Source: Sphingopyxis sp. OPL5 (lineage in GTDB: Bacteria; Pseudomonadota; Alphaproteobacteria; Sphingomonadales; Sphingomonadaceae). From it: 64,000 bases of DNA. A model generated the notes under the pieces. It was not told where the DNA came from. It saw only the letters and a program-made list of their open reading frames with translations, and searched no databases. The stretch spans positions 3,838,001-3,902,000 of the forward strand of contig NZ_CP060725.1 of NCBI RefSeq assembly GCF_003797775.2. Direction: 5' to 3'. The position numbers were made by a program, and so were the translations under genes. Below, piece by piece: positions 31,458 to 40,761 of the stretch (the first letter of the stretch is position 1; each line of letters starts with the position of its first letter).

Positions 31458-31787
31458 TCAATGCGCGCTGACCTTCGAGAAGAGGTTCATCACCGCGACG
31501 CCGCTGATGATCAACCCCATACCGACGATCGCGGGCGCATCGAGCTTCTGGCCCTGAAACGCCCAGGCGACGGCGGCGATCAGCACGATGCCCGCCCCCG
31601 ACCAGATCGCATAGGCGATGCCGGTCGGGATGGTGCGCAGGGTGAGCGAGAGGAAATAGAAGGCGATGGCATAGCCGACGACGGTGACGACCGACGGCAG
31701 CAATTTGGTGAAGCCCGCCGACCATTTGAGGCACGAGGTCGCGATGACCTCCGCGACGATCGCCAGCGCCAGATAGAGATAGTTCAT
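31458..31787 (-). CDS. SMR-family multidrug efflux protein (EmrE-like)
   Basis: A 109-aa protein with four hydrophobic helices. The conserved proton/substrate glutamate is E13 in [15 protein letters not shown], followed by the SMR signature [12 protein letters not shown] in helix 3. It dimerises in the inner membrane and exports cationic drugs by proton exchange. It begins 22 bases after the GDT1-like gene in the same direction and may be in the same Mn2+-riboswitch operon. Confidence 0.92.
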   Translation of the reverse strand: MNYLYLALAIVAEVIATSCLKWSAGFTKLLPSVVTVVGYAIAFYFLSLTLRTIPTGIAYAIWSGAGIVLIAAVAWAFQGQKLDAPAIVGMGLIISGVAVMNLFSKVSAH

Positions 31788-31809
31788 CGCCTTCTCCTTC
31801 CCTGCGGCG

Positions 31810-32382
31810 TCAGCCGAACAGGCCGGCCGCCTGTATCAGCACCCAGATGCCGATGACGAGGAAAAGTACGGCGGCGACCTTGCGCACCGTGTCGAGATTG
31901 ACGCGCTTGAGCAGTTCGTGGCCGAGGAAGATCGCCGGGACATTGGCGATCATCATGCCGAGGGTGGTGCCGGTCGTGACGAGCAGCACGCTGTGATATT
32001 GGGCGCCGAGCGCGATCGTCGCGACCTGCGTCTTGTCGCCCATTTCGACGAGGAAGAAGGCGACGAGCGTGGTCAGGAAGGCGCCGAAGCGCGGCTTGGG
32101 GGCTTCATCGTCGTCGAGCTTGTCGGGGACGAGGGTCCATGCCGCCATCGCGATGAAGCTGAGGCCGATGGCATAGCGGAAGACCGGGCTGTCAAGAAAC
32201 GACGCCGCGGACGCGCCGAGCAGCGCGGCGAGCGCGTGGTTGGCGAGGGTGGCGAAGAGAATGCCGAAGATGATCGGCACCGGCTTGTTGAAGCGCGTCG
32301 CGAGCAGGATCGCGAGCAATTGCGTCTTGTCGCCGATTTCGGCGAGCGCGACGACGGCGGTCGAGGTGAAGAGGGCTTCCAT
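31810..32382 (-). CDS. TMEM165/GDT1 (UPF0016) Mn2+-exporter-like membrane protein
   Basis: The start that follows CGGAG gives [12 protein letters not shown] (190 aa). The two family signatures are EIGDKTQ (15-21) and EMGDKTQ in the second half, each in an inverted-repeat topology of three helices. Members transport Mn2+ (and Ca2+) and are known as Mn exporters in bacteria. A yybP-ykoY riboswitch precedes the gene, which fits Mn-dependent expression. Upstream are the tam operon and a lipoprotein; downstream is the SMR gene. Confidence 0.93.
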   Translation of the reverse strand: MEALFTSTAVVALAEIGDKTQLLAILLATRFNKPVPIIFGILFATLANHALAALLGASAASFLDSPVFRYAIGLSFIAMAAWTLVPDKLDDDEAPKPRFGAFLTTLVAFFLVEMGDKTQVATIALGAQYHSVLLVTTGTTLGMMIANVPAIFLGHELLKRVNLDTVRKVAAVLFLVIGIWVLIQAAGLFG

Positions 32383-32394
32383 GGATAGACTCCG

Positions 32395-32446
32395 GGGCCG
32401 GGCGGCGTTGCGATTCCAACGGACATCGATACCCGCCGCCCGGCCC
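32395..32446 (-). promoter_or_regulatory. GC-rich hairpin, likely riboswitch expression platform
   Basis: A perfect 13-bp inverted repeat (GGGCCGGGCGGCG at 32395-32407, complement at 32434-32446) with a 26-base loop. In the transcript its 3' arm ends a few bases before the CGGAG ribosome-binding site and the ATG at 32382. No U-run follows, so it probably controls translation rather than termination. Confidence 0.55.
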
Positions 32447-32464
32447 GGACGTGGGGTCGATGCC

Positions 32465-32575
32465 ATTGGTCTCGCCCAAGCGGTGTTCCCGCTTCCACCG
32501 CACCACGGCCTCTCGACCGAGTATGTTGACACGATGGCCCGTCCTGAACGGACGGCTGGCTACTCCCCAGATGAC
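32465..32575 (-). promoter_or_regulatory. yybP-ykoY (Mn2+) riboswitch aptamer
   Basis: In the minus-strand transcript the conserved pieces occur in order. GGGGAGTAGCC is at 32569-32559, GTCAACATACTC at 32530-32519 and GGGCGAGACC at 32477-32468. The first and third are the loop sequences that hold Mn2+ in this family, and the middle is close to the mntP/alx leaders. A hairpin pairs GCGGTG with CACCGC between them. It precedes the GDT1-type transporter gene. Manganese is known to favour expression of such genes. Confidence 0.82.
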
Positions 32576-32790
32576 GGGGCGGGGTTAGACGGGGACGCTT
32601 CGGGAGGCAAGGCTTTTGGTTCCGCCTCCCCCGCATCCTTCGCCGCCTTGTCCGCCGCCGCGATGTCGGCGTCCATTGCCTTGGCGCGCGCGTCGATTTC
32701 CTTTGCCGCCTTGTCGAAGCGATCCTCGAACTTCGGCTCCTCCTTGCAGGCGGCGAGGAGCAGGGGCAGCAGGAGGAGCGCGGCGCGCAT
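32560..32790 (-). CDS. Small lipoprotein downstream of tamB
   Basis: A 76-aa protein whose ATG shares bases with the tamB stop (TGATG). A lipobox-like MRAALLLLPLLLAACKEE gives Cys15 (outer-membrane-type, as the residue after Cys is Lys). The mature part is a charged, Ala/Lys/Asp-rich helix with three AAKD/E-type repeats (FDKAAKEIDARAKAMDADIA), then a Pro-rich tail. No family is recognisable. Its stop TAG lies inside the riboswitch motif GGGGAGTAG, so the last codons are shared with the aptamer. Confidence 0.8.
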   Translation of the reverse strand: MRAALLLLPLLLAACKEEPKFEDRFDKAAKEIDARAKAMDADIAAADKAAKDAGEAEPKALPPEASPSNPAPSSGE

Positions 32791-35700
32791 CAATAATCCT
32801 TGCGGTAGCGGACGCTGAAATTGGTCTGGCCCGATCCGCCGGCCTGGCTGAGGATCGACAGCGCCGGGGTCAGGCTGATTTCGAGCTGGGTCGCGGTGTA
32901 GCCGCGACCGTCGGTGATCACCTCGATATAGATATCGTTGGTGATGTGCTGGCCCGCCGCGAGCGCGGTGCCGCGCCCCTGCGTATCGTCGGGGCTGAGC
33001 ACCCGGAGGCGGTCGATGCCGGTCGCCGATTGTAGCGCGCCGAGCGGGCTGAGGCCACCGCTGCCGCGCAGGCTGTTGAGCGAAGCGGCAAGCTGGACCG
33101 CCTGCAGCGGCGACAACGCGGTGATCGAATCACCGAACAGGATGCGCGACACGATCTCGTCCTGCGGCAGGCCGGGGACGCTGGAGAAGGCGATCTGCGG
33201 GTTCTGGGCGCGGCCCGACACGTTGACCGTGACGGTGACGTCGTCGAACGTGTCGCTCGCGATCAGGCGGATCGACGGATCATAGGCATCGCCGGTCGGG
33301 AAGGTCACCCTGCCCTCTTCGAGGTCGAAAGAGCGGCCCGCGAAACCGAGCGTCCCGCGCACCAGTTCGATCTCGCCGGTGACGCGCGGCGCTTCCGTCG
33401 TGCCCTTCAGCGTGACGTCGGCCATCCATTCGGATTCGAGCCCCATGCCGCTGACATAGATTTCGTCGCCGGCACGCAGGCGGACGTCGAGGCGGATCAG
33501 GTCGAACAGGCTGCCGCCCACCGCGGCCATGCCGTCGCCGCTGATCCGCTGGCGCCCGGCGGGGGGCTTGCGGCGGACGCCGGTCAGCACCGGCACGCTC
33601 GCGGCGCCCTGGCGGACGATCTTGTAGCGCGTTTCGGGAAGGCGGAGGTCGCCCGAGAGCAGCGCGGTCTGGCCCGCGACCTTTTCGAGCGTCAAATTGC
33701 CGGTGGCGCGCGCTGCCAGATTGTCGCTGCGCGCGAGGCGGGCGTTGTCGAGCACGGCGTCGATCTTCATCGGATAGCCGCTCGCCGCGGCAAGGCTGAC
33801 ATAGCCCGACGCCTTGACGGTGCCGTCGCCGGCGGTCGCAGTCATCTGTTCGATTTCGAGGCGGTCGCCCGAGAAGCGGCCGTTGACGACCATGTTGGTC
33901 AGCCGCGTGCCATAGGTCAGATTCTCATAGGTCAGCGCATTGCCGCGCACGACCCCGTTCAGGCAGGGAGCCATCAGGCGGCAGCTGAAATCGGCGGCGA
34001 CGCCGATCGGCCCGGCGATGCGCTGATCGCCCGATCCCACGAAGGAGAAGAGCGTGTCGGCGGGGCCGTTGTAGCGGATGCCGCCGCTGAGCGGCGCGGC
34101 CTGCAGCCGCGTCATCCAGGTACCTGCGCCGGGGGGCAGCGGGCGGAGCGAGGCCTGGAGGCGTCCGATGACGCTGCCGCGCTTGCGCATAACGGCGCTG
34201 GCCTCGCCGCCGTCGGCGAGCAGCTTGCCGGCGAAATTGACGTCGACCGGCTGGCTGACCGTCGCGGCGGTGGTGCGGGTGAAACCGGTGATCGTCAGGC
34301 GCGCGTCGGCGCGCGGGAAGCTGTCGGCGCTGGCCTGTTCGAAATCGAGGCTGCCCGTCGCGCGGCCGCCCAGGCCGAGGTCGGGATAGACCGCGTTGAG
34401 CATCGCGAGATTGACGCGGTCGAGCCGGCTCTGGACCATGATGCCGTCGCCGAACCGCCCCGCGAGCCGCGCGCTGCTTCCGCGCCCGAAATCGACGTTG
34501 GTGGGCAGCAGTTCATACCCATCCTTGCCGGGGATGATGCGCGCCGGGCTGGTGGTGCGGAAATTGATGCCGGTGGCGCGGCCCTGCACCGAGGCGCGCC
34601 ACAGATCGGGTTGCAGATCGGCGTTGGCGGCGACGCGGAAGGGCACGCCGCTCGTCCCCTCGACCAGCGCCTGCGCCTTGCCGGTGCCGTTCTGGTAATC
34701 GATCTTGACGCGGCCGACCGCGATGTCGAATTCGCGGATGCGCGTCTGGGCGATCTGGATGTCGGCGATGACGCGCGGCTGGTCGTAGAGGATGACATCG
34801 GCATCGACGATCGCCGAGCCGATCGCGAGCTGGGCCGGCCCGGGCAGCACGACATTGTTGGCGCGCACGTTGATGGCTGCGGCCTGATACTGGCCCGCGG
34901 CGCTGAGGCGGACGAGGCCGCCGAGGCCCTGACCCGAGGCGTCGAGCTGGCCGACGAAGGGCCCGGCGGCGCCCTGCACGAGCTGCCCCTTGAAACCGAT
35001 GCCCGACAGGTCGCCGCGCTCGATATCGATCGTCAGCGGCCCCTTGGCGGTGATCAGCACGACGTCGGCGCTGAGCGGACCATAGTCGGTGTCGCCGGTC
35101 GCGGCGAGGCGGTAGCCACCGGTTGCGCCGGTGATCCGCGCGACGAGGTTCTGGAGTCCGATCCCGAGGCCCGGGCGATCGGCGGTGAGCGTCGCGCGTG
35201 AATCGGTGATCGTGCCCGCGAGTTGCAGGCCGAGCGGGCCATATTCGGTCGAGGACGCGCGGGCGGTCAGGTTGATCTGGCCATTGGGGTTGTAGGTCCC
35301 CTGCCCGCTGACAACCCGCATCAGCGGCGCGCTCATGCGCAGGTTGGCGAAGCGGATGATCCCGTCGGTGCCGTAACGCACGTCGCTCGACGCCGTGGCG
35401 TTGCCGCCCAGCACGTTGCGGACGCCCGAGTTGAACAGCTGGGTCGAGCGGGCGCGGACGCGGCCGACGATCTCAAACCCGCCGTTCGCCGCGGTCTTGA
35501 GGTCGGCGTCGGTGTTGATGTCGAAGATGCCGACGCTTTCGATGCGATAATCGTCGATGCGGCCGTCGATCGCGCCGGTATAGAAACCGCGGTTGAGGTC
35601 GGCGATCAGGATCGCCTTGGCATCGATGCGGCTCGACCGCAGGCGCATATTGTCGCTGAGCAGACGGCCGTCCTTGTAAGCGAGGTCGCCGTTGAGGCTC

Positions 35701-37019
35701 ACCTGCACCAACGTGCCGCCGGCGACGGTGTCGAGGCCGCGGATGCGGCTGGCGCGGCCTGCGACGGGGATGAAGATCTGGTCGGGATCGACCCGCGCCT
35801 TGCCCGACAGGGTCAGCGCCTCGATGACGATGTCGTTGACCGCGAGGCTGGTCGCATTGGCCTGATATTCGACCGTCGGCAGGCGGAATTCACCGTCGAG
35901 ACGGGCCTGCGCGCGCAGCCCGCTGCCGCGTACATAAGGGGCGATGGCGCCGGGCTTGAGGAGGACGAAGGCGACCTGCAACCCGTCATAACGGCTGGTA
36001 CCGAGGTCGATACCGCCGCTGAGTCCGACGCGCGCGGCGTCGGACGAAATGCGGCCGTCGAGACCGACCTTGCGCTCGGCCAGCCGGGCCGTGAGGTCGA
36101 TCGCGGTTTCGGTGCCGAGCATGTCGGCGACGGGGCCGGCGGCGAGCAGGCGCGACGGCCGGGCCGTGCCCTTGACCGCGAACACCCCGTCGCGCGCGGC
36201 AAGGCCGAGGCGCGCGAGCGGCTGGCTGCCGAGGTTGCCGGTCAGCGTGCCGTTCCAGACCTTCCAGTCACCCTTACCCGAGAGTTTCGCGGTCAGCGGC
36301 TCCTTGAATCCACCCATCGCCGCGAGCACACCGCCCTGCGGCGCGTTGATGTCCATGTCGATCGACAGCCGGTTCGTCTCGGGCACGGCGTCGAGGATCA
36401 GCGCAAGCTTGTCGCCCTTCGCCTTGCCCCCGACCGTTTCGGCGTTGGCGGTGACCTGTGCGCGGCGGTCGGCGATCGCAACCTTGCCGGTGATGCGCGC
36501 TTCCTGCCGTTCGCCCGCGACGGCGGGTTCGAAGATGAAGCGGTCGACCTGCACTTTCGCGACATCGATATCGAGGTCGGGCAGCAAGGGTTCGCCGGTA
36601 TCGGGAACTGGCTTGAACGCGGGTATCCGTGCCAGCGTCATCGTCCGCGCGGTCGCCGAGCGGATGTCGACATGGTTCGATAGGTAAGCGAAGGGCCGCC
36701 AGTCGACCTTGACCTCGGGCGAGCGCAGGAAGACGCCTTTGGTATCGGACAGGGTGAGTTCACGGATCGACATCGCGCCATAGAGCGAGCCGTCGAGCCG
36801 ACCGATCCCGATCTTCATCCCGTTTTCGAATTCATATTTTTCGATCTGGGTGACGACGAAACGCCGCCCGGCATCGCTGTTGAGCCCGATGAGGAAGAGG
36901 CCGATCAGCGCGATCAGGCCGACGATCGTGATGCCGACGCCGCGCGCGATGCGGCGCGGCCAGGACGGCTTTGCCTTTGGCGGCGGCGGGCTATCGTCGA
37001 AGGCGGCGTCGGCGGCCAT
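32790..37019 (-). CDS. tamB: Translocation and assembly module protein TamB
   Basis: A 1409-aa protein with one N-terminal membrane anchor (VGITIVGLIALIGLFLIGL, about 28-46). A very long stretch of beta-repeat follows (AsmA-like lipid-bridging groove), and a C-terminal DUF490 domain contains PQIAFSSVPGLPQDEIVSR and RYRKDY at the end. TamB spans the periplasm and moves phospholipid and/or autotransporter substrates to the outer membrane with TamA. Its ATG overlaps the tamA stop. The length is in the normal range for alphaproteobacterial TamB. Confidence 0.95.
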   Translation of the reverse strand: MAADAAFDDSPPPPKAKPSWPRRIARGVGITIVGLIALIGLFLIGLNSDAGRRFVVTQIEKYEFENGMKIGIGRLDGSLYGAMSIRELTLSDTKGVFLRSPEVKVDWRPFAYLSNHVDIRSATARTMTLARIPAFKPVPDTGEPLLPDLDIDVAKVQVDRFIFEPAVAGERQEARITGKVAIADRRAQVTANAETVGGKAKGDKLALILDAVPETNRLSIDMDINAPQGGVLAAMGGFKEPLTAKLSGKGDWKVWNGTLTGNLGSQPLARLGLAARDGVFAVKGTARPSRLLAAGPVADMLGTETAIDLTARLAERKVGLDGRISSDAARVGLSGGIDLGTSRYDGLQVAFVLLKPGAIAPYVRGSGLRAQARLDGEFRLPTVEYQANATSLAVNDIVIEALTLSGKARVDPDQIFIPVAGRASRIRGLDTVAGGTLVQVSLNGDLAYKDGRLLSDNMRLRSSRIDAKAILIADLNRGFYTGAIDGRIDDYRIESVGIFDINTDADLKTAANGGFEIVGRVRARSTQLFNSGVRNVLGGNATASSDVRYGTDGIIRFANLRMSAPLMRVVSGQGTYNPNGQINLTARASSTEYGPLGLQLAGTITDSRATLTADRPGLGIGLQNLVARITGATGGYRLAATGDTDYGPLSADVVLITAKGPLTIDIERGDLSGIGFKGQLVQGAAGPFVGQLDASGQGLGGLVRLSAAGQYQAAAINVRANNVVLPGPAQLAIGSAIVDADVILYDQPRVIADIQIAQTRIREFDIAVGRVKIDYQNGTGKAQALVEGTSGVPFRVAANADLQPDLWRASVQGRATGINFRTTSPARIIPGKDGYELLPTNVDFGRGSSARLAGRFGDGIMVQSRLDRVNLAMLNAVYPDLGLGGRATGSLDFEQASADSFPRADARLTITGFTRTTAATVSQPVDVNFAGKLLADGGEASAVMRKRGSVIGRLQASLRPLPPGAGTWMTRLQAAPLSGGIRYNGPADTLFSFVGSGDQRIAGPIGVAADFSCRLMAPCLNGVVRGNALTYENLTYGTRLTNMVVNGRFSGDRLEIEQMTATAGDGTVKASGYVSLAAASGYPMKIDAVLDNARLARSDNLAARATGNLTLEKVAGQTALLSGDLRLPETRYKIVRQGAASVPVLTGVRRKPPAGRQRISGDGMAAVGGSLFDLIRLDVRLRAGDEIYVSGMGLESEWMADVTLKGTTEAPRVTGEIELVRGTLGFAGRSFDLEEGRVTFPTGDAYDPSIRLIASDTFDDVTVTVNVSGRAQNPQIAFSSVPGLPQDEIVSRILFGDSITALSPLQAVQLAASLNSLRGSGGLSPLGALQSATGIDRLRVLSPDDTQGRGTALAAGQHITNDIYIEVITDGRGYTATQLEISLTPALSILSQAGGSGQTNFSVRYRKDY

Positions 37020-39394
37020 CAGAAAGCCTGCCCGATCGAGACATAGACGCTGACCCGGCCTTCACCCGGCTGGCGATCGATCGGAGTCGCGATGTCGAGG
37101 CGCATCGGACCGAAATTGGTGTAGAACCGCCCGCCGATGCCGACACCGTAGCGCAGGTTCGAAAAATCCGGGGTCGAGCCGCGATAGACCTGCCCCGCGT
37201 CGACGAAGCCCACGATACCATAGTTCCCAAAGCGATAGCGGGCCTCGACCGCCGCTTCGTTGACGCTGCGGCCCCCGATCGGGTCGTTGTTCGGGTCTTT
37301 GGGCCCCAGTTCCTGATAACCGAAGCCGCGCACCGAACCGCCGCCGCCGGCATAGAAGCGCCGCGACGGCGCGAGATTTTCGCGCGAGGCACCGAGGATC
37401 GAGCCGACGCGGACGCGCCCCGCGAGCACGACGCTGTCGGTCACCGGATAATAGCCGCTCGCATCGATCCGGACGCGGGCATAGGGCGAGAAGCTGCCGC
37501 TGAGCGAGCCTTCGGGCTGGATCAGCGTGGTGACGCGGAAACCCTTGCTCGGGTTAAGCAGATTGTCGCTGCGGTCGATGCCGACCTGGCCGGACAAGCC
37601 CGCGATATAATAGAGGCTGCGGTCGCGCGCGCCGAGGAGGAAGCTGTAGTCGTCTTCACTCGTGGCGATCAGATCGAGGCCATAGGCATAGGTGATCTTT
37701 TTCTGCCAGATCGGCGTCGATTCGCGGCTGACGCGAAAACCGACACGCCCGGTCAGCGCCTCGAATGCGTTGTAATTGCTGCGCGATGCTTCGGCGACCA
37801 GTTCGAAGGTGCGGTCGCGGCGCCCGGCGTTCGAGCGGCGGAAGGTGACGCCCAGCGCCTGTTCCTGCGTTCCCGCGATGCCGCGGACGATCAGCGCGCC
37901 TTCGGGCGGGAACAGGTTGCGGTGAGTCCAGCTTCCCTCGACCCGGATACCCTGACCGGTGCCATAGCCCGCACTCGCAGCGAGAGTGCGCGGCGGCCCC
38001 GCCTCCTGCGTCACCAGCATCGTGACAAACTCGGTGTCGTCGCCTGCACTTTCACCGGTCTTTTGCGGTTCGACAGACACGGTCGAGAACAGCCCGGTCG
38101 CGACGAGCGCCTGGCGGAGGTCGTCGGCCCTGCGGCTGTCATAAAGGTCGCCGCGCTTGAACCGCGCCAGCAGTTCGACATGCTCGACATCGAAGGCCTG
38201 CTTGCCGGTCGTCTCGAAGCCGCCGAAGCGCGCGCGGGGCCCGATTTCGACGGGCAAGGTGTAAACCCCGTCACCGGTCGCTCCATCGAGCAGGATGTCG
38301 CGTTGCCCGACGACCGCGAACGGATAGCCCTCCTCGGGCAGTTTGAGCGCGATCGCCGCCTCGGCCCCCTGGACGCGTTGCGCGACGATCGGTTCGCCGA
38401 TCGCCAGCGGGAAATTATCCTTGATCAGCGTTGGCGGCACCGTCGGCGCGGCGTTGATGACGATGTCGGAGAGGGTGTAGCGCTGCCCCGGCACGACATC
38501 GATAATCGCGACCAGCGACCGCGGACGCCCGGACTGACCCTGCGTGGTTGTGGCGGCGGGGCCATCCGCAGTTCGGTTTCCGCGGTCAGTGCCGTCATTG
38601 TCGCTGCCGCCGCTGCGGTCGATCCGCGTTTCGACCTGCGCGTCATAATAGCCCTCCGAGGCGAGGATACGCCGCATCAGGTCGGCATCGGCGGTCAGGC
38701 GGGCGCGGACCATCGACGCATTGGCGGCTTCGCCATCGCCATCGTAGAGCGCCGACAGGTCGCCGAACAGGTCGGCGAGGTCGGCGTCGGTGCCGTCGTC
38801 GGCGGGCGCAAGGCCGTTGACCTGAACCGTGTAAGCGATCTTGACCGTTTCGTCGGCGGATTCGGGTTCGGCGAATTCGACCGGTTCGACGTTGAAGCTT
38901 TCGAGCGAGGGCAGCGGCGCGGCGAGTTCGGTGTCGCTGATCGGCGCGTCGCCGATCGCCTCGACCGCATCGCCGTCGGCCAGCGCCGGAGTGGGGGCGG
39001 GTTCGGAGCCGGGCGGCGCTTCACCTTGTGTCGCGGCCTTTGCCGCCTGCCGGCGTTCGAATTCGGCGATCGATTCGAGCGGGACGCCGAGTTCGGGGTC
39101 GTCCTCGGCCGAAATTGGAGGGATGGCGCGATCGAACTCGTCATCCTCGATGATCGGTTCGACCGGCGGGAAAACCGCATCGGGCGGCGGCGGGGTGGGC
39201 TTGGCCAGCTCGGTTTCGGGCGCGGCGTCGGGAGCAATCGTTTCGGTGACCGGTGGCGGCTGCGGCGCCACTTGCCCATGCGCAGTCGTTGCGGCGAGGC
39301 AGAGCAAGGATGCCGACAGCGCGAGCGTTGGACGCAGCGACGTCCTCGTCGCGGTCCGGCGGATCAATTCGCGAAGGTTTTCAGAATCTTGCAT
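37019..39394 (-). CDS. tamA: TamA/BamA-family outer-membrane barrel with POTRA domains
   Basis: The first ATG reads MQDSENLRELIR and gives 791 aa; an earlier TTG at 39445 is possible. After a signal peptide there are about 180 residues rich in Pro, Ala, Glu and Asp, a low-complexity part that common TamA lacks. POTRA domains follow, then a 16-strand barrel with AAVEARYRFGNYGIVGFVDA, ending in YVSIGQAF. It is the outer-membrane partner of TamB. Overlap of the two genes (TGATG) shows co-translation. Confidence 0.93.
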   Translation of the reverse strand: MQDSENLRELIRRTATRTSLRPTLALSASLLCLAATTAHGQVAPQPPPVTETIAPDAAPETELAKPTPPPPDAVFPPVEPIIEDDEFDRAIPPISAEDDPELGVPLESIAEFERRQAAKAATQGEAPPGSEPAPTPALADGDAVEAIGDAPISDTELAAPLPSLESFNVEPVEFAEPESADETVKIAYTVQVNGLAPADDGTDADLADLFGDLSALYDGDGEAANASMVRARLTADADLMRRILASEGYYDAQVETRIDRSGGSDNDGTDRGNRTADGPAATTTQGQSGRPRSLVAIIDVVPGQRYTLSDIVINAAPTVPPTLIKDNFPLAIGEPIVAQRVQGAEAAIALKLPEEGYPFAVVGQRDILLDGATGDGVYTLPVEIGPRARFGGFETTGKQAFDVEHVELLARFKRGDLYDSRRADDLRQALVATGLFSTVSVEPQKTGESAGDDTEFVTMLVTQEAGPPRTLAASAGYGTGQGIRVEGSWTHRNLFPPEGALIVRGIAGTQEQALGVTFRRSNAGRRDRTFELVAEASRSNYNAFEALTGRVGFRVSRESTPIWQKKITYAYGLDLIATSEDDYSFLLGARDRSLYYIAGLSGQVGIDRSDNLLNPSKGFRVTTLIQPEGSLSGSFSPYARVRIDASGYYPVTDSVVLAGRVRVGSILGASRENLAPSRRFYAGGGGSVRGFGYQELGPKDPNNDPIGGRSVNEAAVEARYRFGNYGIVGFVDAGQVYRGSTPDFSNLRYGVGIGGRFYTNFGPMRLDIATPIDRQPGEGRVSVYVSIGQAF

Positions 39395-39576
39395 CTGCTG
39401 CCCGCTACCAGATGCGCTTCTGTCCGCTGACGCGCAGCGGCGCAACCAGATTCTGGCGGTTTTGCGATGACTTGCGGTGCGATGCAGAACCCATTCCCCC
39501 TGCCTGCGCGATCGATCGGCCCTGTATCGATCACTGCCGTCGTCGCTTTTCGCAACGTGGCGAAAGGCATAGGGTT

Positions 39577-39596
39577 CCGCACCCGGAAAAGTGCGG
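39577..39596. terminator. Weak hairpin between tamA and glycosyltransferase
   Basis: CCGCAC and GTGCGG form a 6-bp stem with an 8-base loop just beyond the stop of the glycosyltransferase gene at 39598. There is no T-run on either side, so termination strength is doubtful. A second 6-bp stem (TTTCGC/GCGAAA) lies at 39548-39565. Nothing else is seen in this 200-base gap. Confidence 0.3.
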
Positions 39597-39597
39597 G

Positions 39598-40761
39598 TCA
39601 GGTTTCCGCGCGCAGATGGCCGGCCATGATCTCGGCCTGACGGTTCACCGACAGGTTCGCCAGCGCGTAGTTTCGCGCCGCTTCATCGGCATATTGCCCC
39701 TTGTCGAGCAGATCGCCGAGCAGTTTCGCGAGGCCGGCAACGTCGCCTTCGTCGAACAAATGCCCCTGCCCGCCCATCACTTCGGGGATCGCGCCCGATC
39801 GGCTGCCGACCATGGTGCGACCGCACGCCATCACTTCCTGGATGACGCGGCCGTACTGCTCCTTCCACTTGGGGGTGCTTAGCGACGGCAGGACGACGAT
39901 GTCAGCTGCGTTCATGTAACGCGCCATGTCTTCGTGCCGGGATTCGAAAAAAGTCACGCGATCGGATAGTCCGAGACGCTCGATCTGCGCCTGGAGCTGC
40001 GCGGTGTAGCCCGAGGCGCCGATGAAATCGTCGATCAGGAACTGCCAGGGGCGGTCACGGATGCGGTCGAGCGCGTCGATCAGGACATGGATGCCCTTTT
40101 CGGGGGTCTGGCGCCCGAAATAGGCGATCACTGGCCGGGTGAGACCGAGCTCGGCGCGCACCGCGGCGCGTTCGGCTTCGGGCAAGGGCTGGAACAGGCG
40201 CGGGTCGAAACCGATCGGCACCTGCGTCGCGGTCAGCCCCATCGCCTCGATCAGCGCGGTGCCATCCTGGCTGAGCGTCAGCACGCGGTCGACCTTGCGG
40301 CGCGCCGAGCGGCGAAGCCACGCCTTGACCAGCGCCGAGGCGATGCCGGCGGGCTGGCGCGTTTCGAGCGCCTTTTTGAGGTCGATGCCCAGGCTCTGCG
40401 GCATATTCTCGGCAGTGAGCGACCACAGCCGCGCGTTCGGCGCGACCTGTTTGGCCTGCCGCACCATCATGCTCGCGGGATCGCTGTCGCAATAGATATG
40501 CGTCGGCTGGAAGGCATCGACGACTCCCTGTAGCCCCTGCAACCTGTGGGTGCGCTGGTTGGTGCCGGTGAGGTCGAGCAGCGTGAGCTCATAATTTTCG
40601 GGCGGAAAGTCGGGGGTGTCGCGCCACTGGCCGCCGACGAAATGGCGGCGCGGGACGACGAGCTGGACGGGGATGCCGAGCGCGCCGATTTCGCGGAACA
40701 GCGCGCGATTCACCGGCTCGTGGCACGAGAGCGAGATGGCGAGGAGACGCGGGGTGGTCAC
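39598..40761 (-). CDS. Family-4-like glycosyltransferase
   Basis: It begins at a GTG overlapping the stop of the upstream reductase gene (GTGA) and gives 387 aa, with start VTTPRLLAISLSCHEPVNRA. A GT-B fold is indicated by PVIAYFGRQTPEKGIHVL (about 225), the EQYGRVIQEVMACGRTMVG segment that includes an Ex7E-like nucleotide-sugar site, and GSRSGAIPEVMGGQG. It probably adds the CDP- or GDP-sugar made by the neighbouring genes to the repeat unit at the cytosolic membrane face. It is the last gene of the minus arm. Confidence 0.85.
   Translation of the reverse strand: MTTPRLLAISLSCHEPVNRALFREIGALGIPVQLVVPRRHFVGGQWRDTPDFPPENYELTLLDLTGTNQRTHRLQGLQGVVDAFQPTHIYCDSDPASMMVRQAKQVAPNARLWSLTAENMPQSLGIDLKKALETRQPAGIASALVKAWLRRSARRKVDRVLTLSQDGTALIEAMGLTATQVPIGFDPRLFQPLPEAERAAVRAELGLTRPVIAYFGRQTPEKGIHVLIDALDRIRDRPWQFLIDDFIGASGYTAQLQAQIERLGLSDRVTFFESRHEDMARYMNAADIVVLPSLSTPKWKEQYGRVIQEVMACGRTMVGSRSGAIPEVMGGQGHLFDEGDVAGLAKLLGDLLDKGQYADEAARNYALANLSVNRQAEIMAGHLRAET

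Noticed and set aside
36971..39430. 819-aa plus-strand open frame
   Set aside because: Opposite tamA; no domain pattern and strong Arg/Asp bias.
39548..39596. Strong bidirectional terminator
   Set aside because: Stems are only 6 bp and there is no T-run, so I keep one at low confidence only.
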